64,000 nt of DNA from Sycon ciliatum (lineage: Eukaryota > Porifera > Calcarea > Leucosolenida > Sycettidae): contig NC_088643.1 of assembly GCF_964019385.1 (NCBI RefSeq), positions 2,506,755 through 2,570,754 on the forward strand. Reading direction: 5' to 3'. Below the pieces are notes generated by a model that searched no databases, had not been told where the DNA came from, and worked only from the letters and a program-made list of their open reading frames with translations. Made by a program: the position numbers and the translations under genes. Shown piece after piece: positions 9,660 through 19,360 of this stretch; the stretch's first letter is position 1, and each line of letters opens with the position of its first letter.

Positions 9660-11270
9660 CACCTGTCCCTCCATTTCCAGCCAACCCAGGACCAATGGAG
9701 CAACCAATCACAGCGTCAGAGGTTTCCACAGCGTTGAAACGTTTAAACAACGGACGGGGGGGGGGGCTGCTGGTCCTGACATGCTTACTGGTGAGATGTT
9801 GAAATATTGCCCACCATCTGTCCATCTGTTGCTCATACCCACCATCTGTTGCTCATACCCACCATCTGTTGCTCATACCCACCATCTGTTGCTCAGAGAA
9901 TCGCTCATATAATCAACTTGGCACTAGAGACCAGCAACCCACTGGACATTGGCAGAGGCACGCTCATCCTCTTGCAGAAACCCGGGAAACCTCTTGGGCC
10001 ACTTTCCAGCACAAGGCCAATCTTATTGCTCTCGGTACTCCGGAAATGCCTATCACTGATCGTGCTCAAACGCATTCAGCCACGGGTTGAGGAATATTTA
10101 TCCCCGTCACAGAGTGCATTCCGACGCCATCGTAGTACCAGCGATATTAAATGGTGCCACAAGTGGTTGGGTGCCATGACTCAACGTTTCCATGACACGA
10201 TTCATATCCTTGTCATCGACATGAGTCGTGTGTTCGACACTGTTCGCCGTGATGTCCTTCTTGAGGTCCTGCACTCATTCCTGGACGCCAGCAACTTGCG
10301 CATAGTGCAGATGCTGCTCGCCAATACATGGCTTGAGCCCCGCGTAAGAGGTGCACCGCTAGAGAAGTTCTCCACAAACATCGGAGTCCCACAAGGCGAT
10401 AGCCTCTCTCCCGTTCTGTTCATCGTTTACTTAGAGGCTGCCCTCAAGGAGCTGCGACAGGCATTGCCGGCCCGACCATTGTCAGATGGCGGTCTTCCCC
10501 TCGATATCGGCTACGCAGACGACACTGACTTCATTAGCCACAGTGAAGCTTACCTTCGGGAAGTGGAAACCATTGCCCCAACCATCCTTGGCAAATGGCA
10601 TTTGAATATCAATGCATTGAAAACCGAGTATGCAGAAGTATCCAGGAAACCCGACCGGAACGACGAAGTGTGGAGATCAGTTAAAAAACTGGGCTCTTTG
10701 CTAGGGGACGCTGAAGACACTGCGAGACGGAGACAACTACTTTCTGGCTGCGCATTCCGGTCCATGTACCTTATCTGGTTCCGACGTGGCAAAATCAGAG
10801 AGCGTCTCAGGCTGCGACTGTATGAGGCGTACATCATACCTGTCCTCACATACAACAGTGGCACCTGGGGTCTTTCCAAAACTGAAATTGTTCGAATGGA
10901 CAGTTTCCACCGACGACAGCTACGCTCAATCATTGACATGCATCATCCCCGGCACATATCGAACGAGACCCTGTACAGGAGGTGCAAAACCCAGCCATTA
11001 AGCGTCACCATCAACCGCCTGCGGGTCGGACTCCTCTGGCACGTTCTGCGCTCACCAGTCGACACCCCGGCACAACTCGCTATGGGTGCATACTTCCGCG
11101 GCCGTCCGCGTACCACCCTTGCAACCACCGTCATCACCGGCTGACCAGCCATGGTATCCCCACCCGGACGCAGACCGATCTTGAGACCTGGCGCACCAGA
11201 GCCCAAGACAGAAAAGGCTGGCACACCCTGAAGGCAACTTGCTAGAACCAAACTGTTCAAACCACTCCAG
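9660..11270 (+). pseudogene. Old LINE, right fragment (reverse transcriptase)
   Basis: This continues the fragment at 1-697. It begins with the pre-RT segment (PITASEVSTALKRLNN near 9700). It then passes a run of ten G (~9757-9766) that changes frame and a 20-bp tandem repeat that changes it again. From ~9900 to 11144 a long frame carries RT motifs: VIDMSRVFDTV (~10213), GVPQGDSLSPVLF (~10385) and the catalytic YADDTDF (~10510). The thumb/C-terminal region includes LRLRLYEAYIIPVLTYNSGTW. A further frame change near 11140 leads to a C-terminus ending near 11245. It is clearly dead. The C-terminal RRCKTQPLSVTI-type sequence is common in invertebrate LINEs, but I cannot place the clade. Confidence 0.8.
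9818..9894 (+). repeat. 20-bp tandem repeat inside the old LINE RT
   Basis: About 3.7 copies of a unit like caccatctgttgctcatacc. The period is not a multiple of three, so each added unit shifts the RT frame. Confidence 0.9.
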
Positions 11271-11306
11271 ACCAAACATTCAGAAATGACGAGACAACTC
11301 GCCAGC

Positions 11307-11550
11307 TGTGCGCAACTTTGAACTGTTGAGTGGGACAGCTTGTATAGCCACGCACAAATACGTCTTGGTACTCAAATATGGAGGGGTTCCGGTTCACGGA
11401 ACGACATTGCACTTGTTACTCGAAAGGATTAGGTGACTTGAAAAGGAGTGTCACCAGAAAACCTTATTTGAGACAAGGTTCAGACAAGTAGACACAAGTG
11501 AAGCATGCAAAAGGGAAAAGGCAGCAAAAAAGGAGCCACAGGCTCGCTGC
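11307..11550 (-). repeat. BEL-like 3' LTR
   Basis: It begins tgtgcgcaactttgaactg (plus sense) and matches 13137-13279 plus 13560-13640. Similarity ends near 11545, after the caaaaaagg stretch. The exact inner edge is uncertain. I see nothing else between the old LINE end (~11270) and this LTR. Confidence 0.65.
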
Positions 11551-11839
11551 GCATGCTCTGGCCTGAGAGCTGCAAAACGGTGCACGCGATGCGTGCAGCA
11601 AGACATCAGCATGACGTCAACATGATGTAACACATAAACAAATAAAGACATAATAATGAGCGTAACGCGGATTCCTGATGCATATTCACGACACTCCCCG
11701 GGCATTGGCCGGAGAACAGAATTAACCATAATTAATAACAAGGAGAAATTTCACACAACATGTGGAAAGATAACTGAAGAGCAAATAGAATGCGAGAGCA
11801 ATGAGAGCGGGAGAGAGAGAGAGAGAGAGTTAAACACGG
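11551..11839. other. Spacer with CpG-rich and (GA)n sequence
   Basis: About 290 bases between the LTR-like repeat and the gag end. It holds a short (GA)n run at ~11812-11829 and no ORF I can support. The segment gctcgctgcgcatgctc near 11549 occurs in reverse complement at the right LTR (~13652). Confidence 0.4.
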
Positions 11840-13114
11840 CCATTGGCGATCAAATCCTGCAAGTTGGACTGAAACTTGCTGGCAGCGGCTCGTGTCGGTC
11901 TTCGTACGGGAGTGCTAGTCTTCTGAGCTGGGGTAGCTGAGGATTCCGATGTACTGCTGGTCTCCTGAGCTGGGGTACCTGGGGATTCCGAGGTACTGCT
12001 GGTCTCAAGCGGACACAGTAAACTTACTGGCCACTTGACTGGATTGGCGCTCGGCTGTCTCCTGCGCTACTATATACGCACGCAGTTTGACTCTCAGCTC
12101 GGTGACAGACCACGGATCGATGCCTTTCTGCAACTCAAGTTGCACAAGCACGTGACGCGGAAGCTTGCTGGTCATCAGTGAGTCGGTCGGTGTCTTCTTC
12201 AAGAGCGTTGAGACTGCGTAGATGTAGTTCTACCGTATCGTACAGCTTACGGAGCGAGGACGGCTTGTTGGTTGCGGGTGGAGTTTCCATCAGGGCGACA
12301 TGGTGAGCATTAACCTGCACCTGCGTGTTGCCATAACGCTCGTCAAGCAGGCCAAGAGCAACAGCATAATTAGCACCTGACAGAGACAAACCAGAAATGG
12401 TGTCAAGTGCACTGTGTGTCACATGCTCCTTTAGGTAAGAAAGCTTCTGTACATCGCTTAACCCAGTGTGTTTGTGTACAGATGCCATGAACATGTCGTG
12501 GAAAGACTTCCATTGCAGGATGTCACCGTTGAATTTAGGTAAACCTAACTTTGGTAAATTGACAGTGGACTTTTGAAGTGCTTTCGTGGTGAGTGATTCA
12601 CTATGCTGTTGTAGCAGAGATTGAGTTTGTTCTTGTGTTTGACGATGAATGGTGATAACTCTTTCATCTGGCTTTGCATTAGCTTGACGACTGAGTCGCC
12701 GTCCGATTTGTTAGCACTCGACTCTGGAGAGGTCTGACAATCTGCTGCTGATTTCAGTTCAGAAATTCGGAATTTGAGTTTTTTGGTCACGCTCATTGTT
12801 TCGAACTGGAAGTCCAGATTATCGTCTGCTTCCTGTTTGCAAGCAGCTTCGTCAGAGCTCTCCAGGGCGGAGGAATCAACACAATTTGACAAAAGCTCAC
12901 AGACCTCATCAAATGCTACGACATCGGACTCTAAAGATGAACATGTTTCACTTAGCTTTTCTGCTGTTGCAGATTAGGGAGCTCCAGACAATAATGCGTT
13001 GCCGTCATCGAGGCATTGCTGGATGCTCTTCTTCAGTCGAAGGATCTTGCCGCGATACCGCTTAGTTGATGCCGGATTAGGAGCATCGGCACTCGCGGCC
13101 TTTTTCGGTGGCAT
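11840..13114 (-). pseudogene. BEL/Pao gag, degraded
   Basis: Gag forms the virus-like particle. The start ATG (13112-13114) directly follows the primer site, but a stop appears after ~46 codons near 12976, and at least one more frame change lies near 12200. A segment at 12494-12200 shows the conserved Gag block typical of BEL/Pao (DUF1759 family): KLSYLKEHVTHSALDTISGL, then GLLDERYGNTQVQVNAH and SLRKLYDTVELHLRSL. Downstream is a Ser/Thr/Pro-rich tail encoded by a ~37-bp tandem repeat (11915-12005). No zinc knuckle or pol follows. The family call is from pattern memory of this domain, and the degradation is seen directly. Confidence 0.7.
11915..12005 (-). repeat. Tandem repeat in the gag tail
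   Basis: Two units of about 40 bp share tgagctggggta, then gattccga and gtactgctggtct. They code for a Ser/Thr/Glu-rich repeat in the minus-strand gag. Confidence 0.8.
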
Positions 13115-13116
13115 TC

Positions 13117-13134
13117 CCGGGTTTCGGCACCAAG
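13117..13134 (-). other. BEL primer binding site (tRNA-Phe type)
   Basis: The minus strand reads TGGTGCCGAAACCCGGGA just inside the 5' LTR. This is complementary to TCCCGGGTTTCGGCACCA, the 3' end of animal cytosolic tRNA-Phe(GAA) with its CCA. The match covers 18 bases and the gag ATG follows at once. Confidence 0.8.
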
Positions 13135-13136
13135 TT

Positions 13137-13650
13137 TGTGCGCAACTTTGAACTGTTGAGTGGGACAGCTTGTATAGCCACGCACAAATACGTCTTGGTA
13201 CTCAAATATGGAGGGGTTCCGGTTCACGGAACGACATTGCACTTGTTACTCGAAAGGATTAGGTGACTTGAAAAGGAGTACGAAGTAGTGGTTGCGACTT
13301 CGGCGATGATTTGTAAGAAAGGGTTTGCTCCCCACACCGGAGCTTGCGCTATTCCGCCGACTTTACTTGACACTTGACTGACTCACGACTGCCATCCAGA
13401 GCACACGAGAAGTCCATCGAACCTTCGACTCGGCAAACCTGCAAGAAAGCACCACTCGTGTGCTCTGGATGGCAGTCGTGAGTCAGTCAAGTGTCAAGTA
13501 AAGTCGGCGGAATAGCGCGAGCTCCGGTGTGGGGAGCAAACCCTTTCTTGAAAAGGAGTGTCACCAGAAAACCTTATTTGAGACAAGGTTCAGACAAGTA
13601 GAGACAAGTGAAGCATGCAAAAGGGGAAAGGCAGCAAAAAAGAGCATGCG
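13137..13650 (-). repeat. BEL-like 5' LTR, interrupted by a foldback element
   Basis: It matches the LTR at 11307 on both sides of a 280-bp insertion (13280-13559). After ~13640 similarity ends and a Gypsy gag begins, so this end is truncated or rearranged. Confidence 0.65.
13280..13559. mobile_element. 280-bp foldback element with 95-bp arms
   Basis: The arms at 13315-13409 and 13455-13549 are reverse complements with one mismatch seen and a 45-bp spacer. The element sits in the LTR between two copies of the 13-bp cttgaaaaggagt (13267-13279 and 13547-13559). The uninterrupted LTR copy at ~11430 has this 13-mer once, which gives a natural empty site. A 35-base leader (acgaagtag... ttgcgacttcggcg) precedes the left arm. 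It has no coding capacity. Leader and arm sequences recur separately at 51.3-52.1 kb. Confidence 0.8.
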
Positions 13651-14185
13651 CAGCGAGCACATGGGTTACGTACCGGAAAAACGTGTCCTCCGTCTGCTGA
13701 TGCAGAGACAGCAGTTCAGACCACGTCTTCTCGGCAGTCTTGCCAAAACTACGTGTCACTTGAACTTTATCGCTTTCATAAGTTGTGACATGATCCAGCA
13801 CCGGTTCAAACCTTGTCCCCATCGCAGCCGAACGGAGGGCCAACAACCATGTCGATTTTTCGTAGCCATTTTGCTGAACAACAGCCTCAAATGTTATCAA
13901 ATAACACCGGATGTCCTGTTTGTCGGTGTATTTTGGCACGTCCAACTTGTGGGGGCGCTTCTGCACGTCGTTACTGCCACTACCACTCAAGGCCTGGAGT
14001 TTTTCTATCGCCTTCTTACTGTCCAGCTCCTTCTCAGCGATTCTCTCTGCACGCTCTTGTGCTCTCTGGTCCCTATCGGTTGCTTCGGTGAGCTTGCGCT
14101 CCACGAAAGAGATCAGTGCCTCGCCAGAATACCCGTAATCCTTCTTCGGCCAAGCTTTAGGTAACTCGTCTCCAGCTTCATCCAT
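13651..14185 (-). pseudogene. Gypsy gag fragment
   Basis: A minus-strand frame of about 180 codons. It starts MDEAGDELPKAWPKKDYG, continues with a charged helical stretch (RDQRAQERAERIAEKEL) and then a capsid-like segment (KLDVPKYTDKQDIRCYLITFEAVVQ... WLLALRSAAMGTRF). This is the organisation of retrotransposon Gag capsids that precede Gypsy pol. It breaks off at ~13660, where it meets the BEL-like LTR. Upstream, at 14283-14300, the minus strand has ATTTGGCGACCACC like the intact Gypsy primer site, and an LTR may begin at about 14311 (tgtcggggtccc). The rest of the element is absent. Confidence 0.6.
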
Positions 14186-14299
14186 CCAAAAGCCTCAGCG
14201 CTTCCACCAGCACCAGGCGATTTTCCTTCGGCTTCGGACTCGGCCATGCTACGCCAGCACGCTACAATGCACGATTCAAATTTTACTGGGTGGTCGCCA

Positions 14300-14780
14300 A
14301 ATTATTGGTGTCGGGGTCCCAACGCATCCCAACACTCAACAGTATACTATCAGTTATAGTTACATTACATTATATTACTGAAACGGAAAGCCATCTTTGT
14401 CTCCAACCAAAGCAACAACTCGCGGAGCAACCAAAGAACAAATAAACTGAAAAGAAGAACCACATGGTTCAAAACCAATACACACACCCGGCCCGTATCG
14501 CGTATGCCAGCGACACGTGCATGAAAGCAAGTACAGAATGCAGAAAAGTAGCTTGCATGAAAAGTGCGTAGCGTTCACACCTGTATGCTAACCCGCACTA
14601 CAATTCGCGTACTATACAAGGGACTAATTCTGCGCAGTAGGCACGCATTCAAATAAGCTGTAGACATGCACTGCATAAATCTCCAAGTCCTCGTACAAAC
14701 TGTGCAGGGCTGCAAAGGTACAAATAAATAAATAAATATCAAACAAATATCAATGTGCAGGTCAGCGACGTAGCAAGTAC
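14300..14780. other. Non-coding stretch, possible LTR remnant at left
   Basis: The first ~100 bases may be the 5' LTR of the Gypsy gag fragment. The rest shows no ORF of interest, only an (AAAT)n-like run at ~14722-14740. Confidence 0.35.
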
Positions 14781-15080
14781 TATTGCACATTATTTTCTTG
14801 CTGTTTTGAAATTGGCTGACTTAACAAAACCTCCAAGCTATTACTGTACAGTAGCAGTATTAAAGGCACATTACTCCTATGTGCTTCTCGCTCATTTGGC
14901 GACCTGACACCTAGGTCGAATGTCTCAGTACTCCTTGTCAGTTTTGTGCCATGTTGTTGCACTTGCTGACTGTATAAGATCTGGTTACGTTGGTGGACAG
15001 TTAGTCATAACTCGTAACTTCATGTTGTCCTTCTTCTTTTCACAATAATTCAATTGGCTCACCATCCGAGTTAAATGAAT
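14781..15080 (+). repeat. Dispersed repeat RA, copy 1
   Basis: A partial copy of a repeat that recurs at 15716, 16228, 29228, 44935 and 52150. Shared blocks include ttgctgttttgaaattggct, gtagcagtattaaaggcac, and tgtctcagtactccttgtc followed by agttttgtgccatgttgt. It has no ORF. Copies differ by scattered substitutions, so it is moderately old. Confidence 0.75.
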
Positions 15081-15715
15081 AATATTAGTCAGAGAAGGGG
15101 AGAGAAAGAGAAAGAAAGCAAAACCAAAAACGAAAAGGGAAAATATAGGTGAACGAACACTTCATCATATGCTTACTATTCAAACACGAACATTGAATAT
15201 TGAATATTCCGACTGAAATGAGACGACTATCAGTGACCATAATGAAAAAGACTAGTACGGGAAAGAACAAAGCCATAAGGGTGATTAGACTAGCTTAGCT
15301 CACTTGGAGTAGGAGCCAAGAGAAGAGCGTCACTTCCTCAACCAAACTAACCATGTGTGAACTCGCGAATGTAACTTGCGTGACAAATACACCCAGAAAA
15401 AGTATTCATAAAAGACGATACTGTTCGGTCAAATGACAACCTATGTTCCGTTAAAGTCCCTGTGTGAACGTTGGTACAGTGCTGCTTGCTCCTTCCTCTC
15501 GCATTTTGGCTACCTCCGGTTTGGTACTTTGCTTGCTGAGAATGACAACAAGCAGCAGGTCAAACTCATCGCCAAGTATGAAAAGAGCATCAAATGGTTA
15601 CGTGCGAAACGAAACGGCCCCATGAATATCAACACAGACACTTGGGCGGGTCAGCGATATCAGAGATAAAGAAGGGGGAGCTTTGCGAAAACGAACCATA
15701 ACCATGAACCTTCCA
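15081..15715. other. Unassigned non-coding sequence
   Basis: A purine-rich (GAAA)n-like patch lies at ~15096-15140. There is no recognisable gene; the short frames have no family resemblance. Confidence 0.4.
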
Positions 15716-16227
15716 AGCTGTTGGTTTGCGCACTGTAGATGTGTTAGAGGTAGGTCACAGGCCGTTGAATGTCTCAGTAGCCTGTCAGTTTTGTGCCCTG
15801 TTATCGCACTTTCTGACTGTTTATTATCATCTTACAGCCGTGGATATTTGCTGCTTCATAACTCATTCCCATGTGTTTTTCTTCTATTTTTACATTTCTT
15901 ATTGGCTCAGTATCCGACTGAACTGCTAGTATCAAAAGCACATTGCTCCTGCGTATTTCTAGATGGACAGTTCAGTTGACACTAAGGAAACTACCCGGTT
16001 TCGCGTACTGAGGGCGAATGCATACGTTAACAGTAACTTACAGAACTGTCAAACTATTCATACTATGCAAAACGTCTTCGGGTAACTCTCTCACTGGATT
16101 GCTGGACAACATTCTGCAGGTGAAAAAGCAGAAACCAAAACAAAAGCACTACCAGGTGACAAAGTTGAAGTTTTAAAAGGCTAAGAAATTAACAATCAAC
16201 AAGTCACCATACAGAGATTATGCTCTG
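15716..16227 (+). repeat. Dispersed repeat RA, copy 2
   Basis: Starts at gttggtttgcgcactgtag and runs through tgtctcagtagcctgtcag, a gttcagttgacactaagg block, and ctggattgctggacaac to the boundary with copy 3. Copies 2 and 3 follow each other with a ~735-bp period, so the repeat is locally tandem. Confidence 0.7.
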
Positions 16228-17640
16228 CGGAATTAAACAAGCTGCAATTGGACATAGAACGGTCTGAGAAGAATATGTGATAATGCAAGTGCATTTTTGC
16301 TTGGATGTGTTAAACTGCCCTAGAGGGCCCTCGGCCATTCGCTTGATATCATGGGGAGCGCATCAAACTATGTCCACTGCGAGCAAACACAAATTGGAAT
16401 TTCAAATTTGGACTTAAAGGAGAATTTCAACTTTCCGCACCTAAGCCAAGTTGGAAGGTTGTTGGTTTGCGCTTCATAGATGTGTTGGCACTAGGTGTTA
16501 GGTTTTCGAATGTCTCAATATCCTTGTCAGTTTTGTGCCATGTTGTCGCACTATCTTACCATTTACAGGTAGACTCCCTTTAATTCGAACCTCAAATTGC
16601 CAGGCCCTAACTTCGAATTATCCAGAACTTCTAATTATCCAAATGCAGCCCCATGCATTGATATGTATGTCAAAATGCTTGAAATCGCATGCTGAATATT
16701 TTTTGCACATTTTTATTTGCACCAACGAAACATAGGTGGTCGTACCGGTCATGTACAACGGATCATCAAAACACTGGATCGACACAAAATCATTTTGACA
16801 TTATCTTCACCTTCTAGTGAAGAAGTTGTCAGTCACTGCAGCTTTCCTGAAACAATTTCAACGGAAAAGAACTGCGCTGCCTAATCCGCGTCATGAAAGG
16901 CCGTCGAACAGCAGCACGCCGTTCTGAAGAACGGAAGTGGAGCATAGGCATCGACAATATTTACGACAATAGTGTTGTTATTCGCCAACATCCCCGCGCA
17001 CGAGCTGGCGCGGCAAGAAAGGCCATCGAGATCCGCGAAGAGAGTCAGCCACCTGGAAGAAGTCGTCTTCAATCAAACCTTTGCAATTTGCCTAGCACGG
17101 GCTTGAATCAAATTTCGAGAGAAGGTGGGTTTCTTGAACGCTATAGTCGATCCTGCAGCAGAACATCAATCGATTTTTGAGCTACTCTTGGCTAGAGAAA
17201 GAGAAAAGAATGAACTTCGAATTACAAGAATAGCAACTCAACCTCACTTCGAAATAAGCGTTCAAAGGACATAGCCAATGTACTGTAAACAGCTCTTCTG
17301 TACGAAGACTGAGTTCGAATTATCCAACCGGCGCACATTTCGTACTTCGAATTATGCATTCGATGTTGACTTGAAGTGACTTGCAGAAGATCGGTACGAC
17401 GAAAAAGTTCGAATTACACGGAATGTTCGAATTAAACCGTATTCAAATTAGAGGGAGTCCACCTGTATTATCTCATTACCTTGGTGGACTGTTAGTCTTA
17501 ACTAGCAAATTATAGGTATTATCTTTTCACTCACAAAGCAACAACTGTTCAGTACATGGGCTAGTGGTCTACCAGAGCAATCACACTCACCACCGTAGTG
17601 GTTTTCCAGAAACGAGTAGAAGCAAAAAAGCACACTCGCC
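16228..17640 (+). repeat. Dispersed repeat RA, copy 3, split by a pogo-like element
   Basis: 16228-16541 is nearly identical to 44935-45250 (gaattaaacaagctgcaa through tgtgccatgttgtc). At 16566 a 900-bp DNA element interrupts it, and the repeat resumes at 17466 (attatctcattaccttgg, then tggactgttagtc). Copies 1 and 2 show the uninterrupted order. Confidence 0.8.
16566..17465. mobile_element. 900-bp pogo/Tigger-like element (TA target site)
   Basis: The ends are inverted: caggtagactccctttaatt at the left, and the reverse complement of the right end reads caggtggactccctctaatt. TA flanks both sides (16564-16565, 17466-17467). Subterminal ttcgaattatcc motifs occur several times near both ends, as in Tc1/mariner-related pogo families. 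The interior has no intact transposase; one plus frame at 16893-17180 and one minus frame have no resemblance I can support. It is probably a non-autonomous deletion derivative. Insertion inside an RA copy with known empty sites supports the boundaries. Confidence 0.8.
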
Positions 17641-18038
17641 GCCACATAATAGATAAATAGCCGAAAAACATCTAAATCCATCAAAGAACCGCAAGCAAGC
17701 AGGAGAAAAGACCGTAAAATCAAGTGAAACAGCAGGGCCAGTGGTGAGCATTCGTAACTGGGCAGCAGGGGAGTGCCTGAAAAGAATGACTCCCTAAATT
17801 CCTAACCGCGACCGCTCAACCGGGCTAGAGGAAAAACACGCCTTTCGGCCAAAAAACCTTTCTAGTTCATTAATTCCTGCCCCGCTGCAAGTCGGACCCA
17901 AGAATAGAGACAGCAAGAAATGGTATGTAATAGTATTGTAGCGGGCTGCAGTCTCTCTCGGAGGCAAATGCACACGGGTCTCAGTGAACACACTGTAACT
18001 GGCAATTGAAATGTAACTATAATTGACAATGAAATTAA
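17641..18038. other. Unassigned; includes a ~70-bp direct repeat
   Basis: The block at ~17522-17592 (cttttcactcacaaagcaac, then ttcagtacatggg) recurs at 23484-23553 on the other side of the Ngaro-like element. The rest has no gene. It ends at the left repeat of that element. Confidence 0.45.
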
Positions 18039-18342
18039 TGATGTATTCATGTAATGAATTCAGTTTAGCGTAGGCGCACATCTCGCCACTACGTATCTGC
18101 TGCGCAACAGTGCCCTCTACGGTTCTGGCCGCGGCACTTGTTTAGCGCGCCTTGCCGCGACCGGTAAGACCGCCTGCTGTGCATCACATTAATTTATGCG
18201 TACGCCATCACAATAATTAATTCAGTTTTGATCGGGTCCGAGTCCGCAACGTGGCACATCTCCTTGCCATTCTCAGTTTTGAGTCTTCTCTGCTTTGGCT
18301 CATGCCCGACTTGCATCCTGCTGCCCTTGCCTTTTGCTGACC
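18039..18342 (+). repeat. Split direct repeat A1
   Basis: 304 bp, about 98% like A2 (six differences noticed by eye). It presumably contains the promoter and 5' leader, because gag begins 20 nt after it. Confidence 0.9.
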
Positions 18343-18361
18343 GAACTGTCATTGCCTAGTC

Positions 18362-19360
18362 ATGTCGGGCACCAGGAAGAGAACCCGTCGCGCAGCACCT
18401 AGCCCTGTTCCCGACCCACCTGTTTCTTCGGCTGCGGACCCCGAGCTGCCGAGTAACGCTGCCTCACCACTCGACGGCGGACAATTCAAGCAATTTATAT
18501 CTGACGAAGTCCAGAAAGCCGTCACCGCCGCCCTGGCAGAAACGGTCTCCCCACTGCTTGCCACCATCGGATCCTCGCAGCCTTCCCCCGCCATGGCTGT
18601 ACCCACCGGAAATGCTGCACCAACTAGTCCGGGTGCTGGCTCTCTATCTCATCCACTGAACGTGCCGTCTCATGTGAGAGAGAGGATTTTGCGAGGTGAG
18701 TGTGTTAATTTGAATACACTGTTACCGGAAGCTCTTGGGACACCAAAGTGTGACACGATTCAGTTGAATTTCAGTGGGTCCAGGACTGTTGAGCTGCTGG
18801 ATCCCAGCTCTGGCGGGCATGTCGAGAAAGTTCGTAGGCATGTTCACGACCTGGTTACATGGCTAGAAGCCTGGTCCAGATATATGTTCGTACTATGCTC
18901 GCACGCACCCAGCCGTTTCTCCGAACTAATGGCATATCAGGCCACCATTGTATCGGCCAACTCCTCATACTATCCGGAGGCCTTGCTCGAATATGACCGG
19001 GAGTTCCGCCTGGCAATCTCTCTTGACCCCAGTAAGCGTTGGGACGCCATTGACGGCAATCTCTGGTAACTGAAAATGACAGGCCGCTCACGCCCGCAGT
19101 GTAGCACATGCCGGATCACTCACCCTCCATCGGGTAGCCAGTGCCCTTTTCGTGCCTCCCGAGTACCAAACCAGCAGTTTGCACCACGGTCTGCCTACAC
19201 CAAGTCTGGCAAAGAGATCTGCCGGAATTTCCAGCAAGGTCGATGCTCCAACACCGACTGTAAATTTGCCCACGTCTGCTCCCAATGTGAGGGCGCACAT
19301 GCCCGCCCCTCCTGCCCGCGTCGCTTCTCTACTGGCAACCAGCGGCAGAACAAAGCTTAA
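18362..19360 (+). pseudogene. Ngaro-like Gag, with one in-frame stop
   Basis: Gag forms the RNA-containing particle. The first part (235 codons) has a Pro/Ala/Ser-rich start and a conserved core (ILRGECVNLNTLLPEAL, then LVTWLEAWSRYMFVLCSHAPSR and ELMAYQATIV) typical of DIRS-type Gag. A TAA at 19067-19069 ends it, but the same frame continues to 19360 and encodes a Cys/His-rich tail. That tail has CSTCRITHPPSGSQCPF, a CCCH finger (CRNFQQGRCSNTDCKFAHVC) and another Cys pair, the nucleic-acid-binding region of such Gags. So one ORF is broken by one stop. The ATG at 18362 follows repeat A1 directly. Confidence 0.8.

Larger units (their letters stand above)
11307..13650 (-). mobile_element. Gag-only BEL/Pao-like remnant
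   Basis: Two copies of one LTR-like sequence (from 11307 and from 13137, both starting tgtgcgcaactttg) flank a minus-strand region holding a primer site and a degraded BEL-type gag. No protease, RT or integrase is found: the gag runs out near 11840 and the 3' LTR begins within ~300 bases. The two copies agree over ~240 bases apart from the foldback insertion in the right one. Their outer ends are not resolved because the right copy runs into a different gag after ~13650. This is either an internally deleted, non-autonomous element or a rearranged copy. Confidence 0.65.

Noticed and set aside
15081-15715. Small genes at 15085-15276 and 15433-15669
   Set aside because: Frames of 60-80 codons in low-complexity or AT-rich DNA without similarity; no support.
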